NCBI RefSeq assembly: GCF_002262885.1
Contig: NZ_NKYF01000006.1
Span: forward strand, 62,001 to 126,000
Source of the DNA: Pseudonocardia sp. MH-G8
Lineage (GTDB): Bacteria > Actinomycetota > Actinomycetes > Mycobacteriales > Pseudonocardiaceae
Direction: 5' to 3'
Length of the DNA stretch: 64,000 nucleotides
The position numbers were made by a program, and so were the translations under genes. Of this stretch, positions 1-7,752 are shown one piece after another. Numbering within the stretch: the stretch's first letter is position 1; every line of letters begins with the position of its first letter. The notes under the pieces are model-generated. The model worked only from the letters and a program-made list of their open reading frames with translations, was not told the origin of the DNA and made no database searches.

Positions 1-333
1 CACGCCGCCGACGTTGACGTCGAACACCCGCTTCCAGTCTTCGGGGCCGACCTCCCACGGCGCGCCGAGATCGGCGCCGAGCACGCCGGCGTTGAGACAG
101 ACCAGCGACGCTGCGCCGGCCCGTGCGGCGAGTGCCTCCACGGCGTCGGGATCGGCGACGTCGGTGACCACGGCCGTGCCCCCGGTGCGCGCCGCGACCC
201 GCGCGAGCGCCTCGGCGTCGACGTCGGCGAGGAACGTGCGGTACCCACGTCCCCGCAGTTCCACCGCAAGCGATGCCCCGATGCCACCGGCGGCGCCGGT
301 GACGACGGCGAGGGACGGGTCGGTCGTGGTCAT
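1..333 (-). CDS. SDR-family oxidoreductase (C-terminus outside window)
   Basis: This is the N-terminal 111 residues of a short-chain dehydrogenase/reductase; the rest lies beyond the left edge. The cofactor-binding glycine motif TGAAGGIG sits at about residues 12-19, an acidic pair in ADVDAE marks the end of strand 2, a TDVADPDA segment follows, and the NAG motif of the Rossmann core is present. This is the classical NAD(P)-dependent SDR layout. The ATG at 331-333 places the glycine motif at the usual distance from the start. The substrate cannot be told because the catalytic Tyr-xxx-Lys is missing from the window. Confidence 0.85.
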   Translation of the reverse strand, partial: MTTTDPSLAVVTGAAGGIGASLAVELRGRGYRTFLADVDAEALARVAARTGGTAVVTDVADPDAVEALAARAGAASLVCLNAGVLGADLGAPWEVGPEDWKRVFDVNVGGV

Positions 334-354
334 GGCGGAACGGTAACGGCCGCT

Positions 355-582
355 CTAGTCGCCCCCGACCGCCCGGCCCAGCCGCAATCCGTGCAGGTGC
401 TGGGCGTCGGTGGCGATGTGGTGCAGCGAGCAGGGCCAGCGTTCACCGGAACCGCTGGAGTTGCGGCAGGCCGTGCAACGGCCGAGCCGGTCGGGCACGT
501 GCGCGGCGAGCAGCCGGCGCCAGACCTCGGGCATCCCGGCCATGACGTCGGCGAGCCCGCCCGGCGTCTCTGGAAGCGTCAC
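355..582 (-). CDS. Small Cys-rich hypothetical protein
   Basis: A 75-residue protein lying just upstream of and in the same direction as the SDR. It contains a CTAC pair (a CxxC) at about residues 36-39 and a WPC...H segment near residues 49-54, which could bind zinc. Small proteins with this RCxxC...WPC...H pattern recur in actinomycetes and have no assigned function. The start shown is GTG; internal ATGs near residues 14 and 17 are possible alternatives. Function is unknown. Confidence 0.55.
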   Translation of the reverse strand: MTLPETPGGLADVMAGMPEVWRRLLAAHVPDRLGRCTACRNSSGSGERWPCSLHHIATDAQHLHGLRLGRAVGGD

Positions 583-737
583 GCCCGTTCCAACCCGAAC
601 CGGTCAGAGGAGCTATTCCACCTGGAGGGTCCTGTCGGCGAACGGCGATCGAGACGCGATCGGTCGCCCGTGATGTGCGCCATACCGGCACGCACGACCG
701 ATCGTCGGCCGAAGATCACCGCTGGGCGCAACGGGTG

Positions 738-2477
738 TCAGAGGGTGAACTCACCGGACGGGGTCGCGGCGGCGTCGGCGTGCAACTCGGCCTCGCGGCC
801 GCGCAGCTCGACCCGGCGGATCTTGCCCGAGATCGTCTTGGGCAGGGGCGCGAACTCCAGGCGGCGGATCCGTTTGTAGGGCGCCAGGTTGTCGCGCGCG
901 AACTGCAGGATCGCCCGCGCGGTCTCCTCCGTGGGCTCGTGCCCCGCCGCGAGCGTCACGTAGGCCTTCGGGACGGCGAGGCGCACCGGGTCCGGCGACG
1001 GCACGACGGCGGCCTCGGCCACCGCGGGGTGCTCGATCAGGACGCTCTCGAGCTCGAAGGGGCTGATGCGGTAGTCGGAGGCCTTGAACACGTCGTCGGA
1101 CCGCCCGACGTAGGTGATGTACCCGTCGGCGTCGCGCGAGCCCACGTCGCCCGTGTGGTAGTAGCCACCTGCCATGGCCTCGGCGTTGCGCTCCGCGTCG
1201 CCGGAGTAGCCGACCATCAGCCCCAGCGGGCGCTGCGCGAGATCGATGCAGATCTCGCCCTCGTCGGCGAGGGCTCCGGAGGCGGGGTCGACCAGGGCGA
1301 TCGGATAGCCCGGGATCGGCCGGCCCATCGAACCCGGCTTCACCGTCTGCCCGGGCGGGTTGCCGATCTGGACCGTGGTCTCGGTCTGCCCGAACCCGTC
1401 GCGGATGCGGATTCCCCACGCCTTCTCGACCTGCTCGATGACCTCCGGGTTGAGCGGCTCCCCCGCCCCGACGACCTTGGCCGGCGGGTTCGGCAGGCTC
1501 GACAGGTCGGCCTGGATCAGCATCCGCCACACGGTCGGCGGCGCGCAGAAGCTCGTGACCCCGCAGCGGTCCAGCACCCCGAGCACGCTCTCGGCGTCGA
1601 ACTTGGCGTAGTTCATGACCAACACGCAGGACTCGGCGATCCACGGCGCGAAGACGTTGCTCCACGCGTGCTTGGCCCAGCCCGGCGAGGAGATGTTGAG
1701 GTGGATGTCACCGGGTCGCAGCCCGATCCAGTAGACGGTCGAGAGGTGCCCGACGGGGTAGGACGCGTGCGTGTGTTCCACGAGCTTCGGCTTCGCGGTG
1801 GTGCCGGAGGTGAAGTACAGCAGCAGCGTGTCCGAGCCACGGGTGACGCCGTCGGGTGCGAAGGCGGGGGACGCGGCGGCCGCGGCGGCGTAGTCGAGCC
1901 ACCCTTCGGGGGCACCGCGCACGGCGATCCGCGTGTAGTTGCCCGCGACGTCGTCGAACTTGCCGGCATCGGCGCCGCCCACCACCACGTGCCCGGCCCC
2001 GCCGCGGTCGAGGCGGTCACGCAGGTCCGACGCCGTCAGCAGCGTGGTGGCCGGGATGACGACCGCGCCGAGCTTCATCGCGGCGAGCAGGGTCTCCCAC
2101 AGCTCGACCTGATTGCCGAGCATGAGGATGATGCGGTCGCCGCGGCGCACCCCGTGCGAGCGCAGCCAGTTCGCCACCCGGTTCGACCGGTCCGCGAGCT
2201 CGGCGAAGGTCCAGTACGCCTCGGAGCCGTCCTGCTCCACGATCCACAGCGCCCGTGCCGCGCCGCGCTCGGGATCGGCGGCGACGGTGTCGAAGTGGTC
2301 CAGCGCGAAGTTGAACTCGTCGATCTCGGGCCAGCGGAAGTCGCGGTAGGCGGTGTCGTAGTCCTCCCGGTGCGCCGCGAGGAACTCGCGGGCGGCGTAG
2401 AAGTTCGCCAGCGACGATGAAGACGACGATGAAGACGACGACGATGACGCTGCTGACGACCCTGCGGACCCGTTCAT
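738..2477 (-). CDS. AMP-dependent acyl-CoA synthetase/ligase with polyserine N-terminus
   Basis: A 579-residue adenylate-forming enzyme that should convert a carboxylic acid, ATP and CoA to an acyl-CoA. The P-loop-like A3 motif TSGTTAKPK is near residues 218-227, the A5-type GFGQTE follows near residue 360, the hinge YITYVGRSDDVFKASDYRISP is near residues 455-475, and the catalytic lysine lies in PKTISGKIRR near residue 550. The family resembles medium-chain or acetoacetyl-type synthetases, about 550 residues long. The start is well supported: GAGGTGAGG precedes the ATG. Residues 8-22 are almost entirely serine, encoded by a TCN simple repeat, and sit ahead of the conserved LANFYAAREF start of the family. 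The exact acid substrate is not evident. Confidence 0.9.
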   Translation of the reverse strand: MNGSAGSSAASSSSSSSSSSSSLANFYAAREFLAAHREDYDTAYRDFRWPEIDEFNFALDHFDTVAADPERGAARALWIVEQDGSEAYWTFAELADRSNRVANWLRSHGVRRGDRIILMLGNQVELWETLLAAMKLGAVVIPATTLLTASDLRDRLDRGGAGHVVVGGADAGKFDDVAGNYTRIAVRGAPEGWLDYAAAAAASPAFAPDGVTRGSDTLLLYFTSGTTAKPKLVEHTHASYPVGHLSTVYWIGLRPGDIHLNISSPGWAKHAWSNVFAPWIAESCVLVMNYAKFDAESVLGVLDRCGVTSFCAPPTVWRMLIQADLSSLPNPPAKVVGAGEPLNPEVIEQVEKAWGIRIRDGFGQTETTVQIGNPPGQTVKPGSMGRPIPGYPIALVDPASGALADEGEICIDLAQRPLGLMVGYSGDAERNAEAMAGGYYHTGDVGSRDADGYITYVGRSDDVFKASDYRISPFELESVLIEHPAVAEAAVVPSPDPVRLAVPKAYVTLAAGHEPTEETARAILQFARDNLAPYKRIRRLEFAPLPKTISGKIRRVELRGREAELHADAAATPSGEFTL

Positions 2478-2633
2478 GACCTCACCTCGGAAGTTGCCAC
2501 GCTGCCGTCCCGCACCCTAGTGATTCACGGCGCTCGCGGTGCACCTCCGATCGGACAGGTCGCCCGCGGCGATCCCCCGGACGCGCCGGGCGGCGCGCCC
2601 GGGGTTGGGCCCGCGCCGCCCTACCGTGGCGCG

Positions 2634-3092
2634 GTGATCACGCCCGTCCGGTGCCGCGCCGCCGTCGTTCTCCTGCTCGGCGGGCTCCTGCTGGTGGGCT
2701 GCGCCACCGGGCCCGCCCCGACGTCCGGCACCCGGACCGGTGCGGAACCGGCACCGCAGGCCGTCGCGCCCGGCACGGCACCGTCCGCAGGACAGGAGAG
2801 CCCTCCGGCCGACCCCGTCACGCTGCCCTGGCCCGCATCCGGCACGGCAGAAGCGGCGGCACTGCAGGCCGAGGTCGACCGCGGGTCGCAGCCGTGGCTG
2901 CTCGATCCGTCCGAGGTGGCGATCGCCTACGCCGCGGCGGCGCACGACTGGCCCGACGCGGAGGCCTACCCCGGCCCGGACGGCACCAGCGTGGACGTCC
3001 GCAACGCGGCGGGTGACCGACTCAGCCTCAGCCTCGCCCAGCCCGCGCGCCACGGTGGCGACGGCATCTGGGTGGTCACGGCCGAGCACTGA
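2634..3092 (+). CDS. Secreted lipoprotein of unknown function
   Basis: A 152-residue predicted lipoprotein. The GTG at 2634 gives a clean signal peptide: a short positive start (TPVRCR), a hydrophobic stretch VVLLLGGLLLV and a lipobox LVGC. A longer reading from 2520 would bury the signal and is less likely. The segment after the lipid-modified cysteine is Pro/Thr/Gly-rich and disordered; the folded part, residues 60-152, ends in a short beta-rich segment with DRLSLSLAQPAR. I do not recognise the domain. It stands alone between a leftward ligase and the SsgA-like gene. Confidence 0.7.
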   Translation: MITPVRCRAAVVLLLGGLLLVGCATGPAPTSGTRTGAEPAPQAVAPGTAPSAGQESPPADPVTLPWPASGTAEAAALQAEVDRGSQPWLLDPSEVAIAYAAAAHDWPDAEAYPGPDGTSVDVRNAAGDRLSLSLAQPARHGGDGIWVVTAEH

Positions 3093-3297
3093 GTCACGCC
3101 CTCCCCCAGCCCGTCCGACCTGCACGGACCGGTCCGTCCGGTCGGCCCAGCGCCTTGTCACCGACCGTGCGGGAGCAGGCACTCCCTCACTTGTTCGGGT
3201 GAAGAACGCCGGGAAGTGCAGCGTTTCAGCGGGTGGCGGCGATGCACCCAGTAACGCCGCCCGCACGAGAGGGCGGCCCGGGCGCCCAGGGGGCGAG

Positions 3298-3711
3298 ATG
3301 ACCAGCGACACCGTTCAGCAAGACATGTTCACCGTGCTGCACGGCCAGCCGGCACCGGTCGTGACCCGGTGGAGCTACAGCGCGGCGGACCCGTTCGCCG
3401 TCTCGCTGTCGGTTCGCACCAGGCACGACCGGTGGGTGGAGTGGCTCGTCGGGCGCGAGCTCGTGGTCGAGGGGCTGTCCGGCCCGGTGGGCGAGGGCGA
3501 TGTGCGCATGCGCCCGTGCTCGGTCCAGGGCTACGACATCGTCGAGATCGAGATCTGCTCGCACGACGGCCGCGCCGTGCTCGAGGTCGACCGCGACCTC
3601 CTGCGCCACTTCGTCGACACCACGCTCGACGTCGTCGCTCTCGGTGACGAGACGGGCCGCATCGACCTCGACGAGGAGATCGCCCGCATCACCAGCAGCT
3701 GCGCCGAGTAA
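3298..3711 (+). CDS. SsgA-family sporulation/cell division regulator
   Basis: A 137-residue protein with the layout of SsgA-like proteins (SALPs). It has DPFAVSLSVR near residues 31-40, W-x-EWLVGRELVVEGL near 46-60, the GPVGEGDVRMRP turn near 62-73, and SHDGRAVLEVDRDLLRHFV...VALGDE toward the end. SALPs occur in sporulating actinomycetes, where they direct septum placement and peptidoglycan remodelling, acting at the division site. Length and motif order match the family. The ATG at 3298 follows GGGGCGAG. The gene stands alone. Which SALP subtype it is cannot be told from sequence alone. Confidence 0.88.
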   Translation: MTSDTVQQDMFTVLHGQPAPVVTRWSYSAADPFAVSLSVRTRHDRWVEWLVGRELVVEGLSGPVGEGDVRMRPCSVQGYDIVEIEICSHDGRAVLEVDRDLLRHFVDTTLDVVALGDETGRIDLDEEIARITSSCAE

Positions 3712-3717
3712 CGCCTC

Positions 3718-4512
3718 CTACCGGCGCCAGGCCTCGGGGCCTGCGTCGTCGCGGCCCGATGCGCCTGCGGCCGCACCCCGGGCGTCCGGCGACTCGTCGA
3801 TCGACTCGGCGGAGTCCGCGAACCCACGGCGCGCGGGATCCGCGTCGAACGGATCGCGCGGGAACGAGGGGTCCGGACCGCGACCGGTGAGGTCGCCGCC
3901 CGCCGGATCGCCACCGTCCGGCGCCGCCGGACCGCGGGTGTCCTCGCTCCCCTCGGCCACCGGCGCACCCGTCATCCCGGGGTCGAACGCCTGCCCCTCG
4001 GCCCGCACGTCGCGGGCGGCCTCCGACCGTGCCCGGTCCGCGCGGGGATCACCACCGACGACCGCGTCCAGCTCGGGGTCGTCCAGAGCCGGCGACCCGG
4101 CGACCGAGGGCTCCGTCTCCACCGGCGCACCCGGATCGTCGACCACGTGCACGGCCGCCTCTTCAGCGCCGGCACCACCTCCGTCGACCCCCACGTCCAC
4201 GCCGTCCATCGCATCCGGGGTCTCCAGCGCGGCGCCTTCGCCCTCGACGGCGATCCGGCCGCTGCGGTCCTCGTCCAGGGCCTGGTCCCCCCGCTCCCGG
4301 CGCAACCGCTCGTCGAGCGAGTCGCCCTCCCGCATGCCGCGCGCGGTCACCCCGTCCTCCTCCGCGGCGTAGGGCCGGTCGGGGGGCGAGTACCCGGCGT
4401 CGAGGCCGTCCCGGTCCCCGGGCGGCGCCGCGAGGTGCTCGTCGCTCTCCAGCTGCACGGATGCCCCGAGGTCGGGCGCCTCGGGCTGCTCCTCGTAATC
4501 GCGCTGCGCCAT
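3718..4512 (-). CDS. DUF5709 family protein
   Basis: A 264-residue acidic, low-complexity protein. The N-terminal 75 residues carry the DUF5709 signature: DLGASVQLESDEHL, LDAGYSPPDRP, then GVTARGMREGDSLDERLRRE. The remainder is an extended Asp/Glu/Ala/Gly/Pro tail with no obvious fold, much longer than in typical DUF5709 proteins of about 120-180 residues. The ATG at 4512 is chosen because GGAGGTG precedes it and it starts right at the conserved part; a longer reading to 4845 would overlap the divergent TetR gene. DUF5709 has no established function. Confidence 0.75.
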   Translation of the reverse strand: MAQRDYEEQPEAPDLGASVQLESDEHLAAPPGDRDGLDAGYSPPDRPYAAEEDGVTARGMREGDSLDERLRRERGDQALDEDRSGRIAVEGEGAALETPDAMDGVDVGVDGGGAGAEEAAVHVVDDPGAPVETEPSVAGSPALDDPELDAVVGGDPRADRARSEAARDVRAEGQAFDPGMTGAPVAEGSEDTRGPAAPDGGDPAGGDLTGRGPDPSFPRDPFDADPARRGFADSAESIDESPDARGAAAGASGRDDAGPEAWRR

Positions 4513-4586
4513 GCGGCGTGCACCTCCACATCCGACTGCGATCAGCCGTTCGCCGATCACACGTTCGATCTGCGATCGGGCATCGG

Positions 4587-4612
4587 TTACCCGGGGCCTC
4601 GGCGTGCCACAC
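4587..4612 (-). promoter_or_regulatory. Candidate SigB-type stress promoter for the DUF5709 gene
   Basis: On the minus strand GTGT (4609-4612), a 16-base spacer and GGGTAA (4587-4592) resemble the actinomycete SigB-type consensus (GNNT, 14-16 bases, GGGTAY). It lies 75 bases upstream of the ATG at 4512. This is a match by eye only, in a GC-rich context where chance matches are common. Confidence 0.25.
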
Positions 4613-4684
4613 CCGGCCGCGACACGTCCGGGTGGTCCGGTGTGTTCTGATCGGCGTCCGTCGGCGAGCCGTGCAGGAGGGCCC

Positions 4685-5323
4685 ATGAGCGAGCCCGCGA
4701 GCGAATCAATGTCACAGCCCCTTCGCGAAGCGTCGACCGAGCGCAGCGAGGGAGCGCGATGCGAGCCGAAGCGGGCGACGCGTCCGCGGGACGCGGCGGC
4801 CACCCGTCGCGCGTTGCTCGACGCGGGCCGCGCGCTCTTCGCCACGGCCGGTTACGACGCCACCACGGTGCGCGCCATCGCGCAGCGCGCCGGGGTCAAC
4901 CAGGCACTGCTGTTCCGCTACTTCGGCAGCAAGGAGGGGTTGTTCGGCGAGGCGGTGCTCGGCGACGCGGTGCAGCTGCTCGCCGGCGGATCGCGCGAGG
5001 ACCTGCTGGAACGGACGCTGTCGGCGATCCTCGCCGAGGACGATCGGGGCGGCGAGGTCCTGATGGCGGTCCTGCGGGCCACGGGCAGCGCGCAGGTCGC
5101 CGCGGAGGTGCGGGAACGGCTCGGCGCCGCCTACACCGACGCGTTCGCGGCGCAGACCGCCACCGACGATCCGACCGATGCGGCGGTGCGCGCCGAGCTG
5201 CTGGTGGCCTGGTTGCTCGGTATCGCCGTGCTGTACCGGGGGCTGCAGGCCCGGCCGGCACCGGACGCCGCCACCGTGGCCGCGCACGTCCAGCGCGCGG
5301 CGAGGGCGTTGCTCTCCGGCTGA
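4685..5323 (+). CDS. TetR-family transcriptional regulator
   Basis: A 212-residue TetR/AcrR repressor. A basic, disordered N-terminal extension of about 30 residues precedes the HTH: RRALLDAGRALFATAGYDATTVRAI, then AGVNQALLFRYFGSKEGLF, the classical recognition helix and YF-x-SK turn. The C-terminal ligand domain is alpha-helical and not diagnostic. The ATG at 4685 follows AGGAGGG. It is divergent from the DUF5709 gene. An inverted repeat ACCCGG-11-CCGGGT at 4611-4633 in the shared upstream region could be its operator. Ligand and targets are unknown. Confidence 0.88.
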   Translation: MSEPASESMSQPLREASTERSEGARCEPKRATRPRDAAATRRALLDAGRALFATAGYDATTVRAIAQRAGVNQALLFRYFGSKEGLFGEAVLGDAVQLLAGGSREDLLERTLSAILAEDDRGGEVLMAVLRATGSAQVAAEVRERLGAAYTDAFAAQTATDDPTDAAVRAELLVAWLLGIAVLYRGLQARPAPDAATVAAHVQRAARALLSG

Positions 5324-5340
5324 GCGATGCCCGCCGACAC

Positions 5341-5358
5341 GCCTGACGCGAGTCAGCG
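5341..5358. terminator. Stem-loop between convergent genes
   Basis: CTGAC, loop GCGA, GTCAG at 5343-5356 with one further G/C flank on each side forms a compact hairpin between the stop of the TetR gene (5323) and the stop of the leftward DUF1990-like gene (5381). There is no U-tract, as is usual in high-GC actinomycetes. Confidence 0.4.
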
Positions 5359-5399
5359 CATAGCTGTCAGGGCATAGCTGTCAGGGCATCGATGTCAGC
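5358..5399. repeat. Three tandem copies of a 14-base unit
   Basis: Two identical copies of GCATAGCTGTCAGG (5358-5371 and 5372-5385) are followed by a diverged third, GCATCGATGTCAGC (5386-5399). The third copy runs into the last codons of the leftward DUF1990-like gene, so that gene's stop codon lies within the array. The array also abuts the stem-loop at 5343-5356. This looks like slippage duplication of the gene end. Confidence 0.85.
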
Positions 5400-6115
5400 G
5401 CGGGGAGCGGGATTCGGCGCGTCTCCACCCGGACGCCGCCGCGGGCGCGCCCGCCGACGTCGCGGGCCAGACGCAGGCAGGTCTCCACCCAGAGGTTCAG
5501 CTGGATCTCCTTCGCCAGCCGCAGGCGGGTGTAGAGCAGGTTGGACAGCCGGTCCCCGGAACGCGCCCAGGACTCGATCTCGAACACCAGCTCGCCGTCC
5601 TCGGCGCGGCAGCGGAACTCGATCTGCCCGGCCTCCAGGTGCCCGCGCAGCGTCGCGAGCCGGAACGACGCCGGGCCGGTGTCGATCACCCGCACCGGCC
5701 CGTCCCACGGTCCCGGCATCCGGATCAGGAACTCGTCGCCGACGCGCAGCTCGCCGTCGAGGCCGCGGACCTTCTCGAACACGGCCACCTCCGACGGGGC
5801 GCCGCAGTTGGGATCGCCCGAGAAGCGGCCGATGACCTGCGCGGGCGACAGCGTCGCGCCGACCACCCGCACGGCGTAGCGGCGCCGCAGCAGCGGGCCG
5901 ACACCGTCCTCGACGCGTTGGACGTCACCGTCGAGGACGGCCTGCGGTACGGGGCCGGGCCGGTCGGCGGGCGCGCCGTCCGCCTCGCTCCGGTGGATCG
6001 CGGTGACGCGCCACAGGTAGCGCCAGCTCACCCGGGCCAGGCCCAGCGGCCACCGCAGGACGATTCCGACCCGGTGCACGGGGCTGCCCGGACGAGGACG
6101 ACGGCGTATCGGCAC
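5381..6115 (-). CDS. DUF1990-like (UPF0548) protein
   Basis: A 244-residue protein. Residues 70-225 hold a beta-rich domain like the C-terminal part of DUF1990/UPF0548 proteins: VGDEFLIRMPGPWDGPVRV, then FRLATLRGHLEAGQIEFRC, and a segment with FEIESWARSGDRLSN before a final helix. The basic N-terminus is unlike the rest. The same fold appears in the gene at 6363-7073 on the other strand, so the two may be diverged paralogues. The start is GTG at 6115, two bases from the GTG of the divergent small protein. Function is unknown; some relatives are lipid-binding-like. Confidence 0.65.
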   Translation of the reverse strand: MPIRRRPRPGSPVHRVGIVLRWPLGLARVSWRYLWRVTAIHRSEADGAPADRPGPVPQAVLDGDVQRVEDGVGPLLRRRYAVRVVGATLSPAQVIGRFSGDPNCGAPSEVAVFEKVRGLDGELRVGDEFLIRMPGPWDGPVRVIDTGPASFRLATLRGHLEAGQIEFRCRAEDGELVFEIESWARSGDRLSNLLYTRLRLAKEIQLNLWVETCLRLARDVGGRARGGVRVETRRIPLPALTSMP

Positions 6116-6138
6116 GAGTGCCGGGGTACCCGTCTTGC

Positions 6139-6366
6139 ATGATCTCCAACGGAGCGCTGCTCCGGCGCGCCGCGCACGTCTTCCGCGCCGCGTCGCTCGC
6201 GTCCATCGGGCTCTGCATCAGCCTGTGGGTGCGCGCCAAGACCGTCGACCAGAGCGAACGGGGCAACGCGGAGCGGCGCGCCCTGTTCGTGGGGCTGTGG
6301 CCGCCGATGCTGTGGCTGATGGGCGACACCGTCGACCACCGCGCCGACCACACCCACGACAGGTGA
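6139..6366 (+). CDS. Small membrane-associated hypothetical protein
   Basis: A 75-residue protein with two hydrophobic stretches (AASLASIGLCISLWV and ALFVGLWPPMLWLMG) separated by a conserved polar segment, AKTVDQSERGNAERR. Short proteins with this LWVRAK...ERRALF-x-GLWPP-x-LW-x-G pattern are widespread in actinomycetes, often annotated only as hypothetical. The ATG at 6139 is shown; a GTG at 6118 in the same frame is possible. Its stop overlaps the GTG start of the next gene (GTGA), so the two are translationally coupled. Confidence 0.7.
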   Translation: MISNGALLRRAAHVFRAASLASIGLCISLWVRAKTVDQSERGNAERRALFVGLWPPMLWLMGDTVDHRADHTHDR

Positions 6367-7073
6367 GGCCGGCCCCGCTCGCCGATGCCGTCGCCGCGCT
6401 GCGCGACCGACCCGTGAACTACGACGAGGACCAGGCGCCGCCTGCCGTCCTCACCGGCTGGCACCGCGACCACTGCGCACTCGAGCTGGGCCACGAGGCA
6501 CCCGGAGAACCCGAGCCGGACGGACTCGTCGCCACCGCCGAGGCGCTGGTCAACAGCTACGAGTTCAGCGACCCCGCCATCCTGCGGGCGGCCTTCCACG
6601 CCCCCGGCGACCTCGTGGGCCGCGACATGCTGCTCGAGGGCCGGTTCCTGGTGCTGCGCTTCCTGCTCGGGGTGCGCATCACCGCGGCGCACGACGACCG
6701 CCGCGAGGGCCCGAACGGCCCGGAGCAGGTGATCGGCTGGTCGTACCAGACGCTGCAGGGCCACCTCGAGCAGGGCCGGCTGACCTACGAGGTGGCGAAG
6801 GAGTTGCAGACGGGCCGGGTGGAGTTCCGGATCGACGCCTACTCCCGCCGCGCTCCGATCGCGAACCCGCTGCTGCGGCTGGGATTCACCGTGTTCGGGC
6901 GGCACACCCAGCTGCGGTTCTACCGTCGCGCGCTGGCCCGCTTGCGGCGGCTGCTGCAGGATCCCCCGCGCCCGCCACAGCCGGGGCCGGACGGGCTCGT
7001 CCGCGCCCCGAGCGGGGTGGAGGCGGGCCGCTTCGAGGCGTTCACACTGAGGTTCGCCCACCCCGGACGCTGA
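6363..7073 (+). CDS. DUF1990-like (UPF0548) protein
   Basis: A 236-residue protein coupled by a GTGA overlap to the small membrane protein upstream. It begins LRDRPVNYDEDQ. The body matches DUF1990-type proteins: NSYEFSDP, LEGRFLVLRFLLGVRI, GWSYQTLQGHLEQGRLTYEV and VEFRIDAYSRRAPIANPLLRLGF, then an Arg-rich helix (RFYRRALARLRRLL). The TLxGHLExG core is shared with the divergent gene at 5381-6115. No catalytic residues are evident. I infer a membrane- or lipid-related role only from the membrane-protein neighbour. Confidence 0.7.
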   Translation: MRPAPLADAVAALRDRPVNYDEDQAPPAVLTGWHRDHCALELGHEAPGEPEPDGLVATAEALVNSYEFSDPAILRAAFHAPGDLVGRDMLLEGRFLVLRFLLGVRITAAHDDRREGPNGPEQVIGWSYQTLQGHLEQGRLTYEVAKELQTGRVEFRIDAYSRRAPIANPLLRLGFTVFGRHTQLRFYRRALARLRRLLQDPPRPPQPGPDGLVRAPSGVEAGRFEAFTLRFAHPGR

Positions 7074-7077
7074 CCCG

Positions 7078-7698
7078 TCAGGCGGGCGGCGGGTAGCCCT
7101 GCTGGGCCAGCAACCTCGCCAGGTGGGCGGCGTTCGTCGCGAGCTTCTGCATCGTCGAGGCGACGGCCGAGGGCGTCTCGTCGAGGTCCTTGTAGTCGGT
7201 GGTGGTCATCGCCTCGCCGTTCCAGTAGACGCCGCCGTTCGCCGGGATCGTGAAGCCGGTGTCGTTGAGGCCCTGCATCAGCCCGGCGGTGATGCCGTGG
7301 GCCCCGTCCTCGTTGCCCACCACGACCGTGACGGCCACCTTCCCGAAGGTCTCCGGCCTCCCCTCGTCATCGGTCTCGGAGAGCTCGGCGTCCAGCCGCT
7401 CCATCACGCGCTGGGCCACGCTGCTGCGCTGGCCCAGCCACGTCGGCGTCGCGATCACGAGGATGTCGGCGGCGAGCATCTCCTGCCGGATGCCCGGCCA
7501 CGCGTCGCCCGCACCCATGTCCATCTCGACGCCGGGCATCACGTCCAGGTCCACGACGCGGATGCTCCGGCCGGTCACCCCGTGCTTGCCGAGCGCCTCG
7601 AGGACCTGGTCGGTCATGATCTCGGTGCTCGACTCGCCGGGCGAGGGGGTCAGCGTGCAGTTGAGGGCCAGCGCGGTCAGCGGTGCGGCGGTGGTCAT
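7078..7698 (-). CDS. Flavodoxin-fold NADPH-dependent FMN reductase family protein
   Basis: A 206-residue flavodoxin-like protein. It begins TALALNCTLTPSPGESSTE, the phosphate-binding turn of the fold, and continues with an ILVIATPTWLGQRSSVAQRVMERLDA segment near residue 85-110 that surrounds the flavin. VAVTVVVGNEDGAHGI follows and ends with an aromatic VYWNGEAMTT loop. Members reduce quinones, nitro groups or iron using NAD(P)H. ATG at 7698 is preferred over upstream starts because it opens directly on strand 1. It converges with the DUF1990-like gene five bases away. Confidence 0.85.
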   Translation of the reverse strand: MTTAAPLTALALNCTLTPSPGESSTEIMTDQVLEALGKHGVTGRSIRVVDLDVMPGVEMDMGAGDAWPGIRQEMLAADILVIATPTWLGQRSSVAQRVMERLDAELSETDDEGRPETFGKVAVTVVVGNEDGAHGITAGLMQGLNDTGFTIPANGGVYWNGEAMTTTDYKDLDETPSAVASTMQKLATNAAHLARLLAQQGYPPPA

Positions 7699-7752
7699 GG
7701 TCGGCCGGTTACCCGCGGGTTTGTCGAGTACGCGTGCGGACACCCCGCGCAC

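Noticed and set aside
675-2420. 581-residue plus-strand reading frame opposite the acyl-CoA synthetase
   Set aside because: Its translation is Arg/Gly/Val/Asp-rich without any domain; it is the antisense shadow of a high-GC gene whose product is clearly an AMP-forming ligase.
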